DNA of 64,000 nt, from contig NC_134646.1 in NCBI RefSeq assembly GCF_030463565.1, positions 40,121,240-40,185,239 on the forward strand. The letters are read 5' to 3'. Position 1 is the first letter of the stretch. Each line of letters starts with the position of its first letter. This DNA comes from Pelecanus crispus (lineage: Eukaryota > Chordata > Aves > Pelecaniformes > Pelecanidae). Position numbers and translations under genes: made by a program. The notes beneath the pieces were generated by a model. That model saw only the letters and a list, made by a program, of their open reading frames with translations. It was not told the DNA's origin and searched no databases. This document shows positions 1 to 13,300 of the stretch, one piece after another.

Positions 1-139
1 TGGTGTATTTTTAGGTAGTGCACATGCAAGTCTAAAAATATAAAGGATGCTCAAGCCTCATGCCAGTTTCATTTCCTCAAAGTTATTTTCACTTTAAAAA
101 CAAACAAGCAAACCACATTTCTTTCTGTTTCCTCTTCAG

Positions 140-308
140 TCAATACCTAAACTCACCTTCCCCGGTGGATTACTAATTGGTTGCAGTCCTGGACTCATGA
201 ATGTTCCTAAGATCAAAGGGACACATACCGCAATGAAAAGCGGCATGTTGGCTTCAGAAGCCATCTTCAGCCAATTAATCAATGAAAATCTCCAATCAAA
301 GACAATAG
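140..308 (+). CDS. ETFDH: ETFDH coding exon (fourth from last)
   Basis: A pyrimidine-rich acceptor ends in CAG at 137-139 and the donor GTAAG starts at 309. It begins in phase 0 with [10 protein letters not shown], runs through [18 protein letters not shown] and ends SKTI plus one base. This belongs to the FAD-binding region. Confidence 0.95.
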
Positions 309-3300
309 GTAAGATAACTGTACTTTGACTTGTAGTTACCTTGTGTTCGATTGGAACCACCAAAAGCTTAGCAGTAACTAAATGTGTCTAAAGGAATTAG
401 TTAGGAATGCAAATAAATCATTAAATGAGTGTGGTGGTTTAAAAAGATATCTGTTGTTTATTTACTGTTTATACTGTTAAATGATTTAAGCAAGAAAGAA
501 ATTAATAAAGTTTTGCTTAGTTATTCTTAAGTATTGATCCTACTGCTAGAACAAAAATATGCCTCTAATGAGCATCTGAAAAGTAAGCTTACGCTTCCTG
601 TGTAAGTAAACAAGAACAGTATATATTTCATTCCTACAAGTATGTTAAAAATTAGCACTTCATGATTCAAAGTGTTACTGAAAGACTACAGAATCAGAGA
701 AGGGAAAAAAAAAGCATTAAAAGGAACAGATTAAATGTAAGCAAAACAGGATGAGATTTTCACTTTAATTGCTAGGATACTTTTTTTGCTTTGGTTTTCT
801 TTTTCTGTCTTTAATTTTATAGCTTTCTCAGTTTGAGACTACGTGTATTTCCTATTATATGTAATGCAAGCACACTGAAGTAATCTACCTGATTCTGACT
901 GCACTGTAGTGATTTATTTAAGCCTTGGTTGTTCCCTAAAATCTGATAACAAAGCTGTACAGAGAGAGAACCCAATTCGGGTTTCAGCCACTCTGGAGGT
1001 GGATGCTATAGCCAGGTGCCACATGATTTTAGAAATCTCTTCTTTGTAGTGGTGGATTCAGTCCTAGTGAGCTCTCGTTCAGCTGAAACATGCAATACAC
1101 GTTGCCACAGGGGGTATGCTGAACAATTAAAACTTTGACTAGTGTAATAGGTTAAAATGCTTAGAACCTATCTGAAAAAATAAACACTCTTACTGGGTAG
1201 TGTGCCACTCCTGTTTGATTATGGACAGGTTTTATAAGCTGTTTCCAGTTTTGTCAAGACAGTAGAATATTACAGCCCACTTTCTTCCCTGTTCATAGGT
1301 AAGCAGCTTTTTTCAGAGCCTTATGTGAGACAGAAAATACGGACTGGAGCACGTTTTCATGTATAGACAAGGCTTAAAAGTTATTATTTAGAACATCTTT
1401 TCCTATACAGTAGTAATGGAGAATGGTGAAGGGGAAGCTCTCAGAAAACTTTCATTTGAAGAAACATTTTTTTTCCTAAGATAATTACTTGGCTTTAACT
1501 ACACTGCAGTATATGTGTCATGTCAAGTGTGCAAGGGCTAGTGTTTGTAAAGAATACAATCAAAGACTTTAAATCAAAAGTTTGTAGCCTAATATATCTC
1601 ATTAACTTGCTGATTACAAAGGGAGAAAAATTGTTCTCTAGCACTGGCAATCATCCATTGGGCCATAGTCATAGTTACTGAAATTGGAACAGTTGTGGTT
1701 GCATAACTTGTAAAGGAAAAACTTCTGAACTTGACAACGTTAATTACAAACCTGGCTCTTGGATACCAGGTAGACTCTCCTGGTCAATTCTTAGATTCTT
1801 TGAGCGAGTAGCTGTTTTCCCCTAGAGATGCCAATATAGCCACCTGGCTGGTTATCTTTATATTTTGCTGAGGGCTTGAGGCAATTTCCTGCTGCTTGTG
1901 GGTCATTTAATAGAGGCCACAAAGGAGCAGTAGGTATCTGCTGATAACTGCCAACAAAACAGATCTCTTCAAGAGGCTGAAATAGGTTGTCTAGTATATT
2001 CCTGGCTTACTGTTCTGCAGTTCTCATTTTGCTGCATTTGTTGTTAACAACTGCCTTTATTTAGCACTTATTTTTTATTTCAAGGATAGTCTTTATGTAC
2101 TGTAGGTACCTAACAAGTAATGTACTGCCTTAGGGCTTGATGTGCAAGAATATGAAGAGAACCTGAAGAAGTCCTGGGTCTGGAAAGAGCTGTATGCAGT
2201 TAGAAACATCCGACCATCCTGCCACAGCATACTTGGTGTGTATGGAGGAATGATATACACAGGTATATTTTATTGGCTACTGAGAGGAATGGAACCATGG
2301 ACATTAAAACATCCAGGTAATTTCATTACCTCCTGAAAGAAGATACTGAATGTATATGTCAGTCTTTTCTGATCTGAGTTGAAGCTAGAGTATATCTGGT
2401 CAAGTGGTGAGGCATTAAAAGTGTAGAAAAGAAATCAATGATATGGCAATGAAGCAGACTTTGTCATATTACTTAGCATGTAATGTAAAGGAAGACATTA
2501 AACCACTGTTCTGCTTAGCACAGTTTTTTGTCTCATGAAAAAGGCTTTTATGAAATACTTCATTCTGATGACAAGGGAAGTTAAAATAGCTTAATTAAAT
2601 TGTTCTTGAATAACTGCAAATTACAGTAATTCTATACTGAAACTTATTTATTAAAAATATATTTAGGACCAGATTTTGCTCAGCTCAAGCCAGCCAAAGA
2701 TTGCACGCCTATTGAATACCCAAAGCCTGATGGAAAAATCAGTTTTGATCTCCTGTCATCTGTGGCTTTAAGTGGTACAAACCATGAACATGACCAGCCT
2801 GCTCATTTAACTCTCAAAGATGACAGCATCCCTGTGAGCAGGAATTTAGCTGTGTTCGATGGACCGGAACAAAGATTTTGTCCAGCAGGTAGGTAGGAAG
2901 AACGTGTGCCTGAGCTGTTTTTGCAAGATGAAAGGCTAAGTACTTCAGGAAAGTCTACGTGGCCTACTACCTCAAGCGTTCTATCCCAGTGCTCCTCCTA
3001 GAAGAGGGTTCAAGTGCCAGTCTTAAAATATGTTATGCTAACAGTACTTTCATGACAAAATAATTAGCACACATGCAAGAAGGCAGTTGAATTACACTAG
3101 CAATATACGTCCCTCATTACGCTTGCTGGTAAGTAACAGAGCAGACATGCAGGGAGAAACTGTTCAGTGAAGTGATAGGTCTCTCTTGCTCTTCGCAGGG
3201 GTTTATGAATATATTCCTCTGGAAACAGGAGAAGGATCAAGACTGCAGATAAATGCTCAGAACTGTGTCCACTGCAAAACATGTGATATTAAAGACCCAA

Positions 3301-3362
3301 GTCAGAACATTAACTGGGTGGTGCCTGAAGGTGGAGGAGGACCAGCTTATAATGGGATGTAA
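140..3362 (+). CDS. ETFDH: ETFDH, 3' part: electron transfer flavoprotein-ubiquinone oxidoreductase (partial gene, last four coding exons)
   Basis: ETF-QO is an FAD and 4Fe-4S enzyme on the matrix face of the mitochondrial inner membrane. It takes electrons from reduced ETF (fed by acyl-CoA and amino-acid dehydrogenases) and passes them to ubiquinone. Coding exons are 140-308, 2134-2316, 2667-2888 and 3199-3362. They join in one frame to 245 residues and a TAA stop, matching about residues 373-617 of the 617-residue human protein. Visible landmarks are [26 protein letters not shown], the single Cys in RFCPAG and the cluster QNCVHCKTC. With that single Cys, the cluster gives the four 4Fe-4S ligands (human C561, C586, C589, C592). 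The C-terminus [10 protein letters not shown] equals the human one as I remember it. Nothing looks broken. The upstream exons with the FAD Rossmann fold lie outside the window. Introns sit in phase 1 throughout. The gene is tail-to-tail with PPID. Confidence 0.97.
309..2133 (+). other. ETFDH intron without recognisable features
   Basis: This 1.8 kb AT-rich intron separates two ETFDH exons. I see no coding similarity, RNA gene or clear repeat in it. Bases 1-139 are likewise intron, ending in the acceptor of the first exon. Confidence 0.8.
2134..2316 (+). CDS. ETFDH: ETFDH coding exon (third from last)
   Basis: Acceptor TTAG ends at 2133 and donor GTAAT starts at 2317. It encodes [17 protein letters not shown], then [13 protein letters not shown] and [10 protein letters not shown]. 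Length 183 keeps phase 1 at both ends. The hydrophobic [12 protein letters not shown] stretch belongs to the ubiquinone/membrane-binding region of the family. Confidence 0.97.
2667..2888 (+). CDS. ETFDH: ETFDH coding exon (second from last)
   Basis: Acceptor TTTAG ends at 2666 and donor GTAGGT starts at 2889. It encodes [34 protein letters not shown] and [10 protein letters not shown]. The cysteine in RFCPA is the first of the four 4Fe-4S ligands. Confidence 0.97.
3199..3362 (+). CDS. ETFDH: ETFDH last coding exon
   Basis: Acceptor GCAG ends at 3198 and the TAA stop is at 3360-3362. It encodes [19 protein letters not shown], then [19 protein letters not shown] and the C-terminus. The CxxCxxC cluster supplies three ligands of the 4Fe-4S centre. 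Confidence 0.98.
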
Positions 3363-3433
3363 ACTGACAGGAAATCTACACAGTGATTTCTGATCACCAA
3401 CAAATAAGTTGGAGTATTTTATGCTGCGCTGTA

Positions 3434-3439
3434 ATTAAA
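3434..3439 (+). terminator. Proximal ETFDH poly(A) signal (ATTAAA)
   Basis: ATTAAA lies 72 bases after the ETFDH stop and would give a very short 3' UTR. It is a common variant hexamer. Use is inferred from position only. Confidence 0.5.
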
Positions 3440-3995
3440 GTACAGCACTGACTTGAATGTTGAAGAGTTTGAGGCTAATGTGCCATTCTGAATTTTAGGT
3501 ATGACTGTTGCATTAAATGGAAAGTTGGTGCCTTCTGGTTAAACCCTAGCCTTATTTAAATAGAACTTCTTTACAGGAGTTGTGTGGTAGGCAGAAGAAA
3601 GTTCTTCTCAGGACTGACAAAGGAGCTTTGGATCTTAGATTTATTGCTGAAGTTCAGTGATAACAGGAGCCATACCCAGAATCCTGGGTATGGTGGAAGA
3701 ATTTAGTACCTACCCTTAAAAAAAACAGTATTTTCTCTCTCTATCTGGAGTGATTTACTATATGTAATCATACCCTGCAGTAGGGAAAATACATCAGTCT
3801 AGAAAATTGTCACTGCTTTTAAGTGTTAAACATTTTATGTCAAATTTACAGTCAGATTGTTTTTTTCCTGATGATAATAGGGAGCCCATCTGCAATACAA
3901 CCTGTAAAGCAGTTTAAAAAACTAAGTGTAATACTTGCACCTTCATTGTATGTCTACCAGCATTTTTATTCCTTACAAGAAATCAGGCCTGCTCT

Positions 3996-4001
3996 AATAA
4001 A
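3996..4001 (+). terminator. Possible distal ETFDH poly(A) signal (AATAAA)
   Basis: A canonical AATAAA on the plus strand lies 634 bases after the ETFDH stop, in the gap between the convergent genes. It could serve a longer ETFDH transcript ending close to the PPID 3' end. There is no transcript evidence. Confidence 0.35.
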
Positions 4002-4180
4002 AACCCGTAATAGAAACTTCCTAAATTGTCTTAGTGTTAAACCAAGCTTCTTAGGAAGCACTATTAAGCTGCAAAAATGCAGCCGCTACCGATTTACGCA
4101 TTAGAAACACACCTGAGTCACAAAACACAAGTTATTACAGCTTAAAAAAAGAAAAATACTTCATCTTTGAACCATTTGTC

Positions 4181-4186
4181 TTTATT
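4181..4186 (-). terminator. PPID poly(A) signal (AATAAA on minus strand)
   Basis: TTTATT on the plus strand reads AATAAA on the minus strand, about 117 bases after the PPID stop. It is the first canonical signal downstream. Confidence 0.6.
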
Positions 4187-4302
4187 ATTAGACTTTTTGA
4201 ATTGTAAACACTGAAAACTGCAGTACAGGGCAAATGAAAGAAGCAGCTCCATTTATCCTTTTGCATGTGTTAGTGCATAGATCTAGAAGTTTAGAAAAAA
4301 AA

Positions 4303-4391
4303 TCAAGCAAACATTTTAGCATAAGCTGCCTTTTCCTTCTCCTTTTGGGCTTTTATCTTCTGTTTGATTCTGAGTGTTTCTGTCTGGATAG
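4303..4391 (-). CDS. PPID: PPID exon 10 (last coding exon)
   Basis: It encodes the lysine-rich C-terminal helix ([21 protein letters not shown]) and the TGA stop at 4303-4305. The acceptor, read on the minus strand, is CTGCAG ending at 4392. The charged tail after the TPRs is typical of cyclophilin 40. Confidence 0.96.
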
Positions 4392-7300
4392 CTGCAGAAA
4401 AAGAAAATCCATGATACAGTTACAGAAATTTCTTTACATTACGTCTCATATGTCAAACCATGTCACACTGCTGCAGATTACCCATATTATTTTGTATAAT
4501 ACTACTGCATTTACTTTTCTATTAGGTCAGATACTGACAGCAAAAAATCTTGTCCCTTACTTTGTTTCACCTGGTAAGGTAACCAGGTAGAGGAGGGTGT
4601 AGAAAGCATAGTATTGGTGCCAACAGAGAATTTATGAGCTAAAAATCTTATCCAATTAAGACCAGGAAACTACAAAAGTTAATAAGGCCCCTGCCAGAGG
4701 GAGGTGGTTCAAGAGGCATGCTGTTGACCTGCATAAGCAGATTACCCAGCACACCAGAAACATCACTGCTGTATAAGAACAGGTTTTCTATCTCAGTGGG
4801 CTCTCTGCTCAGTAAATCAACACTTCAGCTGGTAGAAGCCAGCATTTTGGGCATCACATTGGTATGATTTCCTACTAAATACTACCCTGGTTACTTTGTT
4901 ACATTCAAAGAATCTATAAAGTAACAGGTTTATTTTACCTTTGTCTTCAGGGGCTATTTCATGAGCCTTTTTAAGATCAGCCTTAAATAAAAGAGAAATA
5001 CAAATTAATGTTCTGATGAAATGTTCAGGTTTAAAAAAAAATTAAATATTGTGATCATTACCAATGCTTGATCAAGATCTTTTATTCCCTGCCATCCTTG
5101 AGCCCGTCTGTAGAGAGCTTTAGTATTTGCTGGATCTATTTTGAGAGCCTGTAAATTTAATGAAATTGTCACATTAACATTTCATACACTTCACAGCCTC
5201 CCATCTCCACAAATGGCACAGTTCACACCAGCAGACAATCTCCGTAGTTGGTTTGAGGGTAAGCTGTCAAAACATTAACTGTGTAAAAAGGAACGGTATG
5301 TTGTAGCACACTGAATAGCTAGCTAATCAGTTTTAATACCACTGCACCAGAAGTGGTCTTTTGGGAAGGACGAGCATACGCGAGGATAAAATGGAGCCTG
5401 TATATGTATCTCTATAGCTATCTCTGTCAAGGCAAAGGCGTTGCTGCCATTCAAGTTACCCTAACTTTGAGTCTCACAGTACAACTCTATATTGCAGCTC
5501 CTTCCTTCACACCAAAATTACATCAAATGGCATCATAAAGAATACATGCAGATTTCCTGTAGAGCTTTTTCCATGCAGGCTACAAAGATACGTACAAGCA
5601 ATCCATCTCATGCTTCAGGAACCTTGCCAAGCTCCAGTCATTATGCCTTTTTTTGAGCTGAATGGTTTCACTAATGTGTATATGCCAGCTCTAATATGAT
5701 GCTATCAAAATAGGAAATACAGTGGCTGGGCAGAGGTTGTTCCACTATTTGATTACTTAATTTTTTTTTTTTTTCCTCTCAAGTTAATTTGGCTAGCCAG
5801 GTGTTTTGTTTTCTTGCCTGTGAAGATCGCGTTCTTTTTTCTTACTGCAGATAGTTCTAGAGTCTTTTTTTTATTATTACTTTAAAGAATAGTTTCTTAG
5901 TGATTAGAGGAACTATTTTGCATGAATGTGTGGCTTTATTAATTTCATTTTATTAACTTTAATTCATTAATTAAGAATTACAGACATTAGAAGATGCATC
6001 CAGATTTTTTTTTTTTTAAATCACTTCAGTATTAGCTGTTCATGTAATGGAAGTATTACTCTGGGTGCTCTTCCTGATCTGTCTGCTATGAAGCCTAGAG
6101 CCTCTTCCGTGTCAAGATTTAGAAAATTAGGTGTCTGTGCTGTGTACGCATAGGTAGCATTCCTTGGTTTTAGCTTGACCATTGTGCTTACAGCTATTTT
6201 CAAGCAAGGTTTGTTTGAACAGGCTCAGCTGTTCATAATTCCTTATTTACACCAAATAACGCATGTGTTACAGACTGTTAATTTAAAATGCTCTTGGCCT
6301 TAGGAAATCATAAAAGTGAAAGTGTATAGTTTCTCATTAACAATTACCTTAAACTCTACTTCATTAATTAATCATTAATCTTAGGAAACTGGTGTTCTGA
6401 TCAAAACACTCATACACTGTTTAACACCTGTGATGAGGCGTAAGCTAAATACATTACAGAAGTCTATTACAGCTATGGAGTTGCCTTTATCTAACAATTC
6501 TGTAATCTTAAAAAAAAGAAGGTTTTTTTTCCCCCTCAATAGCAAGTATTATGACTGATAATTTCTATCTGTAACACTTAAATGCTGTTTGAATTTTTAC
6601 CATTTTCTAGATGACAGATATCACATTACACAGTTTTCTTCTTTCCCCATCTCCCATTTGTCCACTCTGAAGATAGGTTTATGAATTTTCCATGTGGTAA
6701 TGCCATCAGGCTAGAAAGCAAGCCAGCTCTCTAAAGACCGTCCACACACAGATTAGCTGAGCCTCCTGCTTTCAGCATGAAGCCCTAGGAGATGCCACCC
6801 AGGATCCTCTGCTAACAGATAAGAGCATTCTTTACTCTGCTTCCTTCAAAATTTCAGAGTTTTACTGAATCATTTAAAGTTTCCTCAAATGTACTAAATT
6901 CTGTGTGTCTATGTCACTGTTTTTTTTTTTCTTCTTTAATTCTATTGTTTTTCAGTATTTCCAGATTTATTCTTTCCTTCCTATTCACTGGTTTCATTTC
7001 ACCACTAAGCCTACCTGAAAGGGCTTTAGTTAGAAAAGTCACTTCAATGAATAAAATACAAGACCATCAAATCTAAAAGCAAGTACAATGTTTTACTCAT
7101 ACTAGTCTTCCAGGGAGAAGTATTCCTCCTTCACTGAAGACAGTTTAACTCTTTGTAATATAAAAATTAGCTCTGCTCTTAGGAAACAAAGCTGACAGTG
7201 ACAGTGTGCATTTTTCCTGGCAGTAAGCAACAGCCCTCTTTTGTTTCTAATGAGTCATCTCAATTTCAAAAATTTTTAAAAAAGCCACATACTGAAAGTT

Positions 7301-10300
7301 ATTACTAACTTCACAATCAGCCTTCTACTTTGTTTACTTTCAAATCATAAGCTTGTCAGAAGACTCTTAAAGCTTTGTAGTTTCAGTCTCCATTTTCTAT
7401 GTAGGCCAACTGTTAAAGTACTGAACATTAAATTTACCTCTGAACAACTTTCAATGGCTCCCTGCCAATCCGACAGTTTCAGTTTACAAGCACCAATGTT
7501 TAAAACACAGGTCAAAGCACCAGTCTTTAACTTTGGTTTGTCTGCTTCCTCTGCCACTGCTTCAGAAGCTTCTACATACCTGCAGAAAAACAGATTTGCA
7601 AAGAACATGTATTAGTGTTGCAACTTCCATTTTGTTCTGCCCCTAGCTATCTTTCCAGAGATATGTGTGAACTGGCCTCTCCAAATTGGTATTTTTAAAG
7701 CAGCTTCAATTCCACTCTTACAAATATTTATTAAACTAAATATATAAGACCTACCCTGACAAAAAAAGAGGAACTCGCTGGCAAATGTTTTATTGTAACT
7801 CCTATCTCTCCACTGTACTAACAACGTTCTTTTTCTTAGACTATTCTAGATGGCATGAAACCATTAGGATTTATCTCAATGACCATTTATTCTCAAAAAA
7901 GATACTGCTCATCAGTGCCAAAAAGTCAACACCACCACTGCACCTTCCACATTCATGGGAACCTTTATCTCTTCTTCAGTTCCCTCAGTAATATTTTAAT
8001 TAATTTAGGCATTTATGGTTAAAAGCTGAAGCTAGCTTTACTTTGTAAAGGAGAGTGTTTTTTGAGTATTCGTAACTCCACCTTCCTTCCACTGTCTTCC
8101 TTCATGACTTTTTTCCTGAACTTCAAAACTGACACTGGTTCAGGACTAAGCCATATCATTTACTGCATCTCTATTTCACAGACAAACTGATAGGCAAACT
8201 GTATCTCATTCTTCTTAATTTTCAATGTGCTAATGCTGTCATTTTTCTATTTCGAGTGGAAAAGGTCCATTGTGGATATCAAAGTCCTAACTCTTCTACT
8301 TGCCTGCTTGATAGAACTTCTTTTATTTAAAAAGGAAAAATTGTGTGTTTGCATACATTCACATTTTAAGCATGCCACGATTAATGCAGTCTTTGCAGAT
8401 CAGTGCCTATGTAAGTTCAATTTTGTATGCCCTATCGTTTGAGTGTTGCATGGTTTGTATACAACTTAGGACAACCAAAATAAGCAATACTGAAAAAGTA
8501 CATTAGACATAGTCCCAGTGCGCCTTCCACTTGCCGGGCATCATGCAAGAGATGAGAACCAGAGAGACAGAAAAAGGTACAAAGTTAAGGAGTTAGAACA
8601 CAAAACTGTGTTATGTTCAAAGGAAACAGAATACACTTAAAATATTTATAAATCACACCAAAACATGAAAGACCGCAACCGTCTGGGAAGCAAAATCAGA
8701 GCTTCCAAGTCAAAGAAATCAGTAGGATGAATACCAAGGCAGACAACAGGAAGTAATAATTTTTTTTGACAAAAAAGTGTCAATTCTTACATATAAAATA
8801 AATTTTAAAAGAATGGTTAAGCAGCAATAAGACAAGAAAAAGAACAGAAGGTTGTAATGGTTACTGTCAGTAAAAAAAAAAAAAAAAAACCCCAAACAAA
8901 ACCAAAAAACCCGCACAACATTGCCAGATGGTTTCCTAGGTGAGTTGTACATAAGACATGGAAGAGGATAAGAGCCTATCAGTTCTGGCAAAGTGCCAGC
9001 TAAAGCACACTGTCCTATATAAAGTATTAGATTTTAAGATACAACAACAGGGCATGTCTACAAAAGTATGACATATAAAGAAGAGCTGGAATGATCAGAT
9101 TTGTTTAGTCTAGAAAAGTTACTATCCTTTCCATCCACAAGGACAAATAAGCACCAAATAGAAGCGCTCGCCTCAAACTGGAAGAGCCTTCATTGGGTGT
9201 GCTTAAGAGTGAGCAAGACAACTAATTGTAAGGGATGGCATCATTATACCTGCTATTTACCTAGTAATGGGGGGAGGAAATGGACAGATACAACACAAAG
9301 TTCCTTAAAGATCCATTCCAGCCTTTTTTCTGTATGATTTCTAAAAGGTTTACATGGAAATCCTATTTACTTTGGGGTTTCTGTTGGTCTATGATGGGCT
9401 TTTTGAGGGCAGCGGGAGACGTTGCATCTTGGGTTAATATCTGTAATTAAAGGATTCATTTTTATGCTTCAGAAAGACATCATTTGTTTGAAACCCAGTC
9501 AGTTAAAAACCTCAGCTGAAGCATTAAATATGCCTGAATTCTTTTTCTTTCATTATTGTTACTGCTAGTTAAACAGTGATCATTAAGAAGGTAGGGATGA
9601 AGGTCAGTACAACTTAAAAAAGTTTTTAGGAGAAGCTCATATATGTAAAGCAAAAAGCAAGAAAAGGAGAAAGGAGCAGTATGGAAACAAAAGCAGAAAG
9701 ACCATGATTTTGAAGGCAAGTCTGAATTATACATGGAGTCAGGATGATGGCATGGAGCCTCAGAAAAAATAATAATGAATTAATAATGGTCACATTTGGG
9801 GGTACTCTCTCTTGAACTTACCCATTTCCTAAATGTACTCTTTTTTAGAAATCAGAGAAAAAGTATCTCCCTCCTTTCCTGTCCGTTAACTACCCTATGT
9901 ATACTATTGTGCTTTTCTTCCCTGTTACACACCAGCACAGCAAGAGTATTAAAAAAGGAGCGTTTAGTACGTTCCAGACAATACTTCCTGCCTGCAGCTC
10001 TTACCTAGCAACGAGTAGAAGACCTACTTGAATAAGGACCTAAAAATCAACCAGATGTTTTCCAGATTCAGAAAGCTCTTTTTAAAAAAAAAAAAAGAAA
10101 AAGAGCACAGCAATGGCACTTTTAAAATGCACGTCATTGCTTGTTGGCAGGATTAATCTGGGTTACAGGAACTACCTGATTGAATGATGATAGCCTTACC
10201 GTAAACTTTTACTATACTTTTTAGCTGCCACTGCCCAATTTTGCGATTTGAAGAAAGTATTTCCTATATTCTTTATGTCTTCTGCTATGGCCACAATCTT

Positions 10301-13300
10301 GTCAACCTAATAAAACAGATGGAAAATATAAAGTATGAATGTACGTATGAAAGAAGTCTTGAATTACTTAATGTTTAACAGTAGGACCCCATGTCCATCC
10401 TCTTTCAAAGATTATTATAAAAATCTCAGAATAAAAATATTCCAATCTTAGACAAATACTAGCTTCAAACCACTCCTATAATATTCCCTACTTCATGTAA
10501 CACAATAGTCTGAAAGATGAAATTCCTAATGGGTTTTCTACAGTATAAAGGGTGAGGAAATAGAATCATACCAGAGACAACATAGCAGTTCAACTCCTTA
10601 AATGCTGCTACCCACACCGAGCTATATATAAAGGTGTTGACCATTATTCATAGAAAAGAAGACATGTTAACAATCAAAGTATTCAACCAAGACTGCTTTA
10701 TTCCTGAGAAAATTTTGTCTTCTACTTCTCAAAATGGTATTAGTCACCTGAACTCTGCATGCTCTCAAACTAAAAGTCGTATCAACACAATTCTCCTTCT
10801 CTCAAAACACTTAAAACATCTGTGGAAGAAGAAGAACAACCACCTGTCTTTATCAAATCTATCATTTCTATTTCCAGAATGGCATACGTTTCAAGTGGTG
10901 TTACTTTTCCAGTGGCGATAAACAGTTTACAATTACTGCTGTCTATACCACAGTTTATCTTCAGCTCTGTCAAATGTATACATTGCCATTTGTAATACTA
11001 TCAGTTTACACTTGTACCCTACTAGAATTAATGACCTTGAAAAAAACTGATCACAGCATGAGACCAGTGTCACCATGGTTTCTGTAGTTAAGTTTATGTG
11101 GACAAATTTAAAGTTAAAGGAGGCAGGCACCTGCCAACTTCAGTTCTGAACCACAGCAAATGCTATCCAAAAACATTTTCACAAGCTGAAGTGCTTCTCA
11201 ATAGCCAGATACAAGGCGTTTCTGGTTTCTAGCTGTAATGTATTTTTACTATTCTAATTCTGTATATGGAATGTACATGTGCAGCCCTCTTTTCTTCCCC
11301 TCTCAACAACAGGTCTTCCTTCAGTTTGAACAACTTGAAAAGCAAACAACTGCTGGGAATTGAGAATGACTAGCTCTGACGTAGTAAAAGTCTCTTAAAA
11401 AGGTTGATCTTCTATTATTTCTAGTAAGTGACACAAAATCTTTTTAAGGGTGGATATTTAAAAAGTTGCACAGAAAAGGTGTGTAGGTACAACATTAAGT
11501 TAGTCATCTGCAGGATGGAGTTCTAGTAATAGCAATTTGTCACTACCGCACAAACAAAAGTAAAAAGAAAGAACAGAAAAAAATTAAGTGCAATAATTGT
11601 AAGTAATTGTGGTTTTAGCTACTGGGGAAAAATCAGCTGCAATTAGCACTGAAAAAAAGAAATAGCAATCCCCTCCCACAGCATTCTCTTTCCTAAAATT
11701 GTATGTCACCATTTAATCAGGACCTTGCTCAATTCTTAAGAAAAAAGGCTTAGTGAACATCATCACAGACACCATGTAACTCAGATTACCTACGTCTTGC
11801 ATTCTGTAAAATACCTTAAAAGAAAAATACTTACATCTTTCAAGTCTATATCTGAATCTTCAGGAAAATCTGGATGAGCATCTCCGGATCCATCCTGAGG
11901 GACAATTCCCCAATCATCTCCCTCCTTTAGCTCTCCACATTCTGCAATGACGCACAACTGAAAAAACAGAGTAAATAGCGGTATTGCTTATTAAGGCAAT
12001 TTCCCCCAAAAAAGCCACAACTTCTGAGTGCTCTCTGAAATACAGTAAAAATGCTTTTTCATCTGTTGTTGGGGTGCATTGATTTCAGAAACTCATCACA
12101 TCATTAGCCTATCCTCATCAAAAGGCTTTTATCACAGAAAGTGTTGCCTTCAGAGGAGCAGCATTCCAAGAACACCATACCCATGCTCCACAGAGAGGCT
12201 GGAAGAGGAACTGCCAGCAAGCTGAGCTCCAGCAAAACGCAAGATATGGAAGTTCTACTACATTAGAGAAGATGCTTCTTTCTCAAACTGCCAAGTCTTT
12301 TAAAGTTACAGAGGTATTCATTTTTCAAACAACCACAAACTGACATGACCTACACACCAGTTGCTTTTCCAGAAATACAATGACTTCTGACATAAAATTC
12401 ACAAGAATTACCTATCACTTAGGTACGGTTGTGAATTCCACCTTTTAATTTCATCACCCATCCTACACTTGTAGCTGTGCCTTTCCACCTTCACCCTGAT
12501 AAAGGCTTCTACCGTCACAGCTGTGTTGAACAATAAATTGTTTGTGCAGGGAAAATTTACAGCAAAAGAACAAGAGCTTCTTAACAAGGACAGTAAAATG
12601 GAAATTAACAGTGTCAGTAACAATGACTGGTTAACATTCAATACTTCTAAGCATTACACCAAGCATTTAGAAGAAATCAATACACATCATATAATGGAAG
12701 AATAAACATCATCCCTAAGTGCTTTGGATTTTGCTTACCTTAGCAGGATTTTCTCCTTTGACTTCAACGTTTTCTAATATTTTAACTACACCCATTCCTT
12801 TGATCACTTGGCCAAACACCACATGTTTCCCATCCAGGTGAGAAGTAGGCACCGTTGTAATAAAGAACTGAGAGCCATTAGTACCAGGTCCTGCATTTGC
12901 CATGCTCAGCAGCCCAGGTTTATCATGCTGCATTGGGGGAAAAAAATCACAATCAACATATGAGAGATCGGTTATAAAACCATACCTAAGATTCTGTAAG
13001 GCTATTAATATATATAGCAAGGACAGCCATAATGACAACTTTGTAAACCAGTTACATACAGTTGGCAACTAATTCTATCTACCATGACTGCAGAGGGCAA
13101 ATTGCCCAGCTCTGCATCTTTACTTGCCACCTAGCAGTCTAGCAAGCGGAGCCACATGTGTGACTTGATGCTGTAACACCTGTCTGCTTCTTGTACACTC
13201 AATCCCCTGCACAGCTGCTGAGTTTAGACAGATCACCTGAGAGAAGTGCCTCACTGGATTATATAAGACCACTGGCCCCAAGAAACAAAGCAAAACACCG

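Larger units (their letters stand above)
3363..4302. other. Convergent intergenic / 3' UTR interval between ETFDH and PPID
   Basis: This 940-base stretch holds the 3' UTRs of two tail-to-tail genes and their poly(A) signals. No other gene is seen. Short open frames here lack any family resemblance. Confidence 0.8.

Noticed and set aside
136-363. Minus-strand open frame of 75 codons
   Set aside because: It is the shadow of the ETFDH exon at 140-308, whose plus-strand frame matches the family and has splice sites.
12715-13068. A separate 117-residue cyclophilin-like gene or pseudogene
   Set aside because: It is PPID exon 4 plus flanking intron. The splice sites and phases fit the ten-exon gene exactly.
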